From Planctomycetaceae bacterium (GTDB taxonomy: Bacteria > Planctomycetota > Planctomycetia > Pirellulales > Thermoguttaceae): a stretch of 5,752 nt of DNA. The notes below the pieces were generated by a model that was not told the origin of the DNA, ran no database searches, and saw nothing but the letters and a program-made list of their open reading frames with translations. Made by a program: the position numbers and the translations under genes. Location of the stretch: assembly GCA_031274385.1 (NCBI GenBank), contig JAISQH010000234.1, positions 1 through 5,752 of the forward strand, read 5' to 3'. Of the stretch, positions 3,856 through 5,752 are shown one piece after another (the stretch's first letter is position 1; every line of letters starts with the position of its first letter).

Positions 3856-5625
3856 TCAAAATTCAAACTTCAGTTGTATCGTGAAGGCATTATCGGGACG
3901 GAATGTCGATTGTGTTTTCCTGTCGAATTTCATTTCCCGTCCAAAAACATAGCCTAGTTCCAAAGCACAGGAATAAATTTCGTTTTTTGAAATCTCATAT
4001 CCTGCAACAATATTAAATTCCTGATACATTGCCAGATCAGCTTTACCATCAACACTTCGAATCCCCCAATTGCCGCCGTCAAAACCAGCCCCGACATAAA
4101 GCCAGTGATCCCGTAATCGGTCATTGATGTTCAGACGTTTGGCAATTTTCGCTTGAGGAACCATCAACTCGATACGCCAATCATCGTTCGGTCTCCAAAC
4201 CACACCGCCGAAGGGGAGAACGCTCATATCCGCGTTTTGACCGAGATACATCACACCGAACATCACTTCCCATCGGGAGTTCGGCTCCCATCGCAAGCCA
4301 AACATTGCGGAACAACTGATGGTTCGACTCGATTCCTTGCCGTCTCCCGCCCACTGCGGCATCACCTTACCCATGAAGCCCCACTGATTGTTTAGCGGTT
4401 GCATCAAAGTGAATTCCAGTCCGGCTTCATAAGCCTGTTTGGGAAATACCGTATCGCGTTTCCAATCAAACGAAGTGTAACTGAATGTCGGTGCGATTCC
4501 TAACAAAGACCTTTCTTTCATTTGAGGAAAATGTATTCCGGGAAACATAATTGCCGCCTCAGTCTTAAAACGTGTCATTCCCAAACTGCCGTTGCCGCCG
4601 GAAGGTGTCCAAGCCCCAGCTATACCAATTTTGTAAAACTTCGGCGGTCCGTCGTCGTCTTGCGACTGCCCACGAAACAGATTGTTTTTTTGGTCGGGGG
4701 TAAAAAAAGGCGTACTTGGTTTATTGGGTTTATTTGGTTCATATTGCCGAAATGATGTACGATAAGGAGCAGGTTCTTGTGGGGTAAAAAAACGTAACGA
4801 GTATTCGTCGAACACGGCGTTCGGTGAAAACAACGGAGTCAAAAACGATTTTTCCCGAACATCAAACTGTTGCGCTTTTGCCGTTTTACCGAAAGCTGTC
4901 AAGAGAAATGCCGTACAGATTGCTATCATGGCAAGACAGCAAAAAGGAAAGACGATCACAGAACAGGCGATAGCAAGAGTCAGAACAGGAAACCAATTGT
5001 AATCGAAACGAAATGCCTGCTGTACGAGTTGTCCGCCGATATAGTCTGTCGCAGCCATTGCCGTAACCAGTCCCAAAAACAGGACATACTCCACGCGAAG
5101 GTTTTTTCGCCACGAAAAAACTCGATCCGGTTTTGACCAATTGAAAGAGCAAGGAATAAATGCCGGAGTCGCTTTGAACCAGTTCAGATAGGACGGATCG
5201 TTGCATTCGGTTTGTTGTCGTTTCTCTCGTGCAACTGTCCAAAAGCCGTAAATTGCGAAAAGACCGATATAAACGATGTCGGCACAAAGGTTGTCCAGCC
5301 GCAGAATTGGAGCCAGACCGAGAAAGAAATTTCCAACGGCAAGCGGATGCCGGACAATATTGTAAAGTCCTTTGCGATACTGTGGTTTGACCTTCGTTCC
5401 CTGATCATATCCGTTGACCGACAATCTGATGACCAACCCGAGCAAACCGACCGCGAAGAGAAACACTTCCCCAAATATTCTGCAACTGCCATTTCCGGTT
5501 CGGAACAGAAAACCTTCACCGCGCGGTTCAAGAAGGATTCCCGATATGATTGGAAAACAGAGAAGAACACAAACAATGGGCAACACTTTTTGCCACGCAA
5601 TATTTCGTTGATATATGATTTGCAT
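3856..5625 (-). CDS. Fusion: ICMT/PEMT-like membrane methyltransferase + DUF6268-like outer-membrane beta-barrel (589 aa)
   Basis: Residues 1-232 form a polytopic domain with helices near 14-32, 51-70, 113-131 and 179-198. It carries the isoprenylcysteine methyltransferase/PEMT signature: GLYNIVRHPLAVGN at 86-99, Glu134 in AREK, then Y-NW...P-F-P near 146-158. Such enzymes methylate lipids or thiols with S-adenosylmethionine. A long hydrophobic stretch (212-246) ends in a signal-peptide-like segment: Met233, a hydrophobic core, and AKA at 249-251 before QQFD. A Pro/Asn-rich linker follows (about 262-325), then amphipathic strands from 330 to a terminal Phe (LKFEF). The blocks MFPGIHFP, LPFGGVVWRPNDDWRIELMVPQAKIA and LELGYVFGRE suggest the planctomycete DUF6268 barrel. 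Joining inner- and outer-membrane parts is odd; the ancestral state was probably two adjacent genes. Internal initiation at Met233 (base 4929) is possible, but it has no Shine-Dalgarno and no basic n-region. The first start also lacks one. Confidence 0.7.
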   Translation of the reverse strand: MQIIYQRNIAWQKVLPIVCVLLCFPIISGILLEPRGEGFLFRTGNGSCRIFGEVFLFAVGLLGLVIRLSVNGYDQGTKVKPQYRKGLYNIVRHPLAVGNFFLGLAPILRLDNLCADIVYIGLFAIYGFWTVAREKRQQTECNDPSYLNWFKATPAFIPCSFNWSKPDRVFSWRKNLRVEYVLFLGLVTAMAATDYIGGQLVQQAFRFDYNWFPVLTLAIACSVIVFPFCCLAMIAICTAFLLTAFGKTAKAQQFDVREKSFLTPLFSPNAVFDEYSLRFFTPQEPAPYRTSFRQYEPNKPNKPSTPFFTPDQKNNLFRGQSQDDDGPPKFYKIGIAGAWTPSGGNGSLGMTRFKTEAAIMFPGIHFPQMKERSLLGIAPTFSYTSFDWKRDTVFPKQAYEAGLEFTLMQPLNNQWGFMGKVMPQWAGDGKESSRTISCSAMFGLRWEPNSRWEVMFGVMYLGQNADMSVLPFGGVVWRPNDDWRIELMVPQAKIAKRLNINDRLRDHWLYVGAGFDGGNWGIRSVDGKADLAMYQEFNIVAGYEISKNEIYSCALELGYVFGREMKFDRKTQSTFRPDNAFTIQLKFEF

Positions 5626-5657
5626 TTTAGTTTTTAGTTCTACTGTCCCGACTTTTT

Positions 5658-5680
5658 ATAACTTGTTGTGTAAAGGTTAT
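5658..5680. promoter_or_regulatory. Small dyad upstream of the fusion-gene operon
   Basis: ATAAC (5658-5662) and GTTAT (5676-5680) form an inverted pair about 33-55 bases upstream of the fusion gene start. On the minus strand a TATAAA hexamer overlaps one arm and could be a -10 box, but no good -35 box stands at the right distance. It is a weak candidate promoter/operator, recorded only because the operon promoter should lie here. Confidence 0.2.
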
Positions 5681-5752
5681 TTACGATGACAAATTTGTTT
5701 TTTTTGAGCGAATTGGCGTGCGATTTTGGTTCGGAGGAGCCATTGTGTTGCT
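5681..5752 (-). CDS. Possible C-terminal tail of a further minus-strand gene (partial)
   Basis: The minus strand is open from the window edge to TAA at 5683-5681, reading SNTMAPPNQN, then RTPIRSKKTNLSS. A hydrophilic Pro/Lys/Ser-rich stretch like this is common at protein C-termini, and the spacing to the next start at 5625 is ordinary for consecutive genes. On the plus strand the same region is also open from an ATG at 5686 (MTNLFFLSELACDFGSEEPL). Only 70 bases are available, so neither reading can be confirmed. Confidence 0.25.
   Translation of the reverse strand, partial: SNTMAPPNQNRTPIRSKKTNLSS

Noticed and set aside
5212..5637. Plus-strand 141-codon frame opposite the methyltransferase domain
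   Set aside because: The minus-strand frame carries the RHP...GN motif and membrane helices. The plus-strand one is a shadow with no domain character.

Overview
The window most likely comes from a low-GC member of the Planctomycetota. The best evidence is the C-terminal half of the large minus-strand gene (3856-5625), which resembles the DUF6268 outer-membrane barrel proteins I associate with Planctomycetes. The weak or absent Shine-Dalgarno sites before several genes and the C-terminal tail of a BamD-like TPR lipoprotein at the left edge fit this. The assignment is inference from family recognition, not from a marker gene.

Left part (1-1092). The 3' end of a plus-strand BamD-like gene (3-161) is followed by an intergenic stretch with an inverted CGCAAAG repeat. 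Two overlapping small minus-strand genes of unknown function (773-564 and 571-341) come next. A gene-free stretch (774-1092) holds an AT-rich dyad in front of the small pair and a good promoter candidate for the next gene.

Centre (1093-3262). lysA (diaminopimelate decarboxylase, last step of lysine synthesis) starts at 1093 and belongs to the subgroup with CENCDKF and DAGAHG motifs. Six bases after its stop begins a 758-bp ISL3-type insertion element with 14-bp perfect inverted ends (2341-2354 and 3085-3098). Its transposase is wrecked by two internal deletions, a frameshift and apparent loss of a catalytic Glu. The left end of the element appears to supply a terminator for lysA. To the right lies gene debris: an open stretch that looks like the C-terminus of an unidentified protein (3110-3262, plus) meets a 25-codon remnant of a short-chain dehydrogenase N-terminus that still has its ribosome binding site (3326-3249, minus).

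Right part (3340-5752). A GATT-rich imperfect inverted repeat (3349-3479), carrying three copies of a GTCTGAACTTTGATTGTA-like unit, separates the debris from a two-gene minus-strand operon. Its first gene (5625-3856) encodes an unusual fusion: an ICMT/PEMT-like membrane methyltransferase joined in frame, through what looks like a signal peptide, to an outer-membrane beta-barrel. The second (3823-3482) encodes a three-helix DUF4405-type membrane protein with a likely haem-binding His pair. The window ends in a short stretch that may be the tail of another minus-strand gene.

The most interesting items are the methyltransferase/barrel fusion, the self-deleted ISL3 element, the GATT-rich repeat and the small overlapping gene pair. 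I found no RNA gene, CRISPR array or complete defence system.
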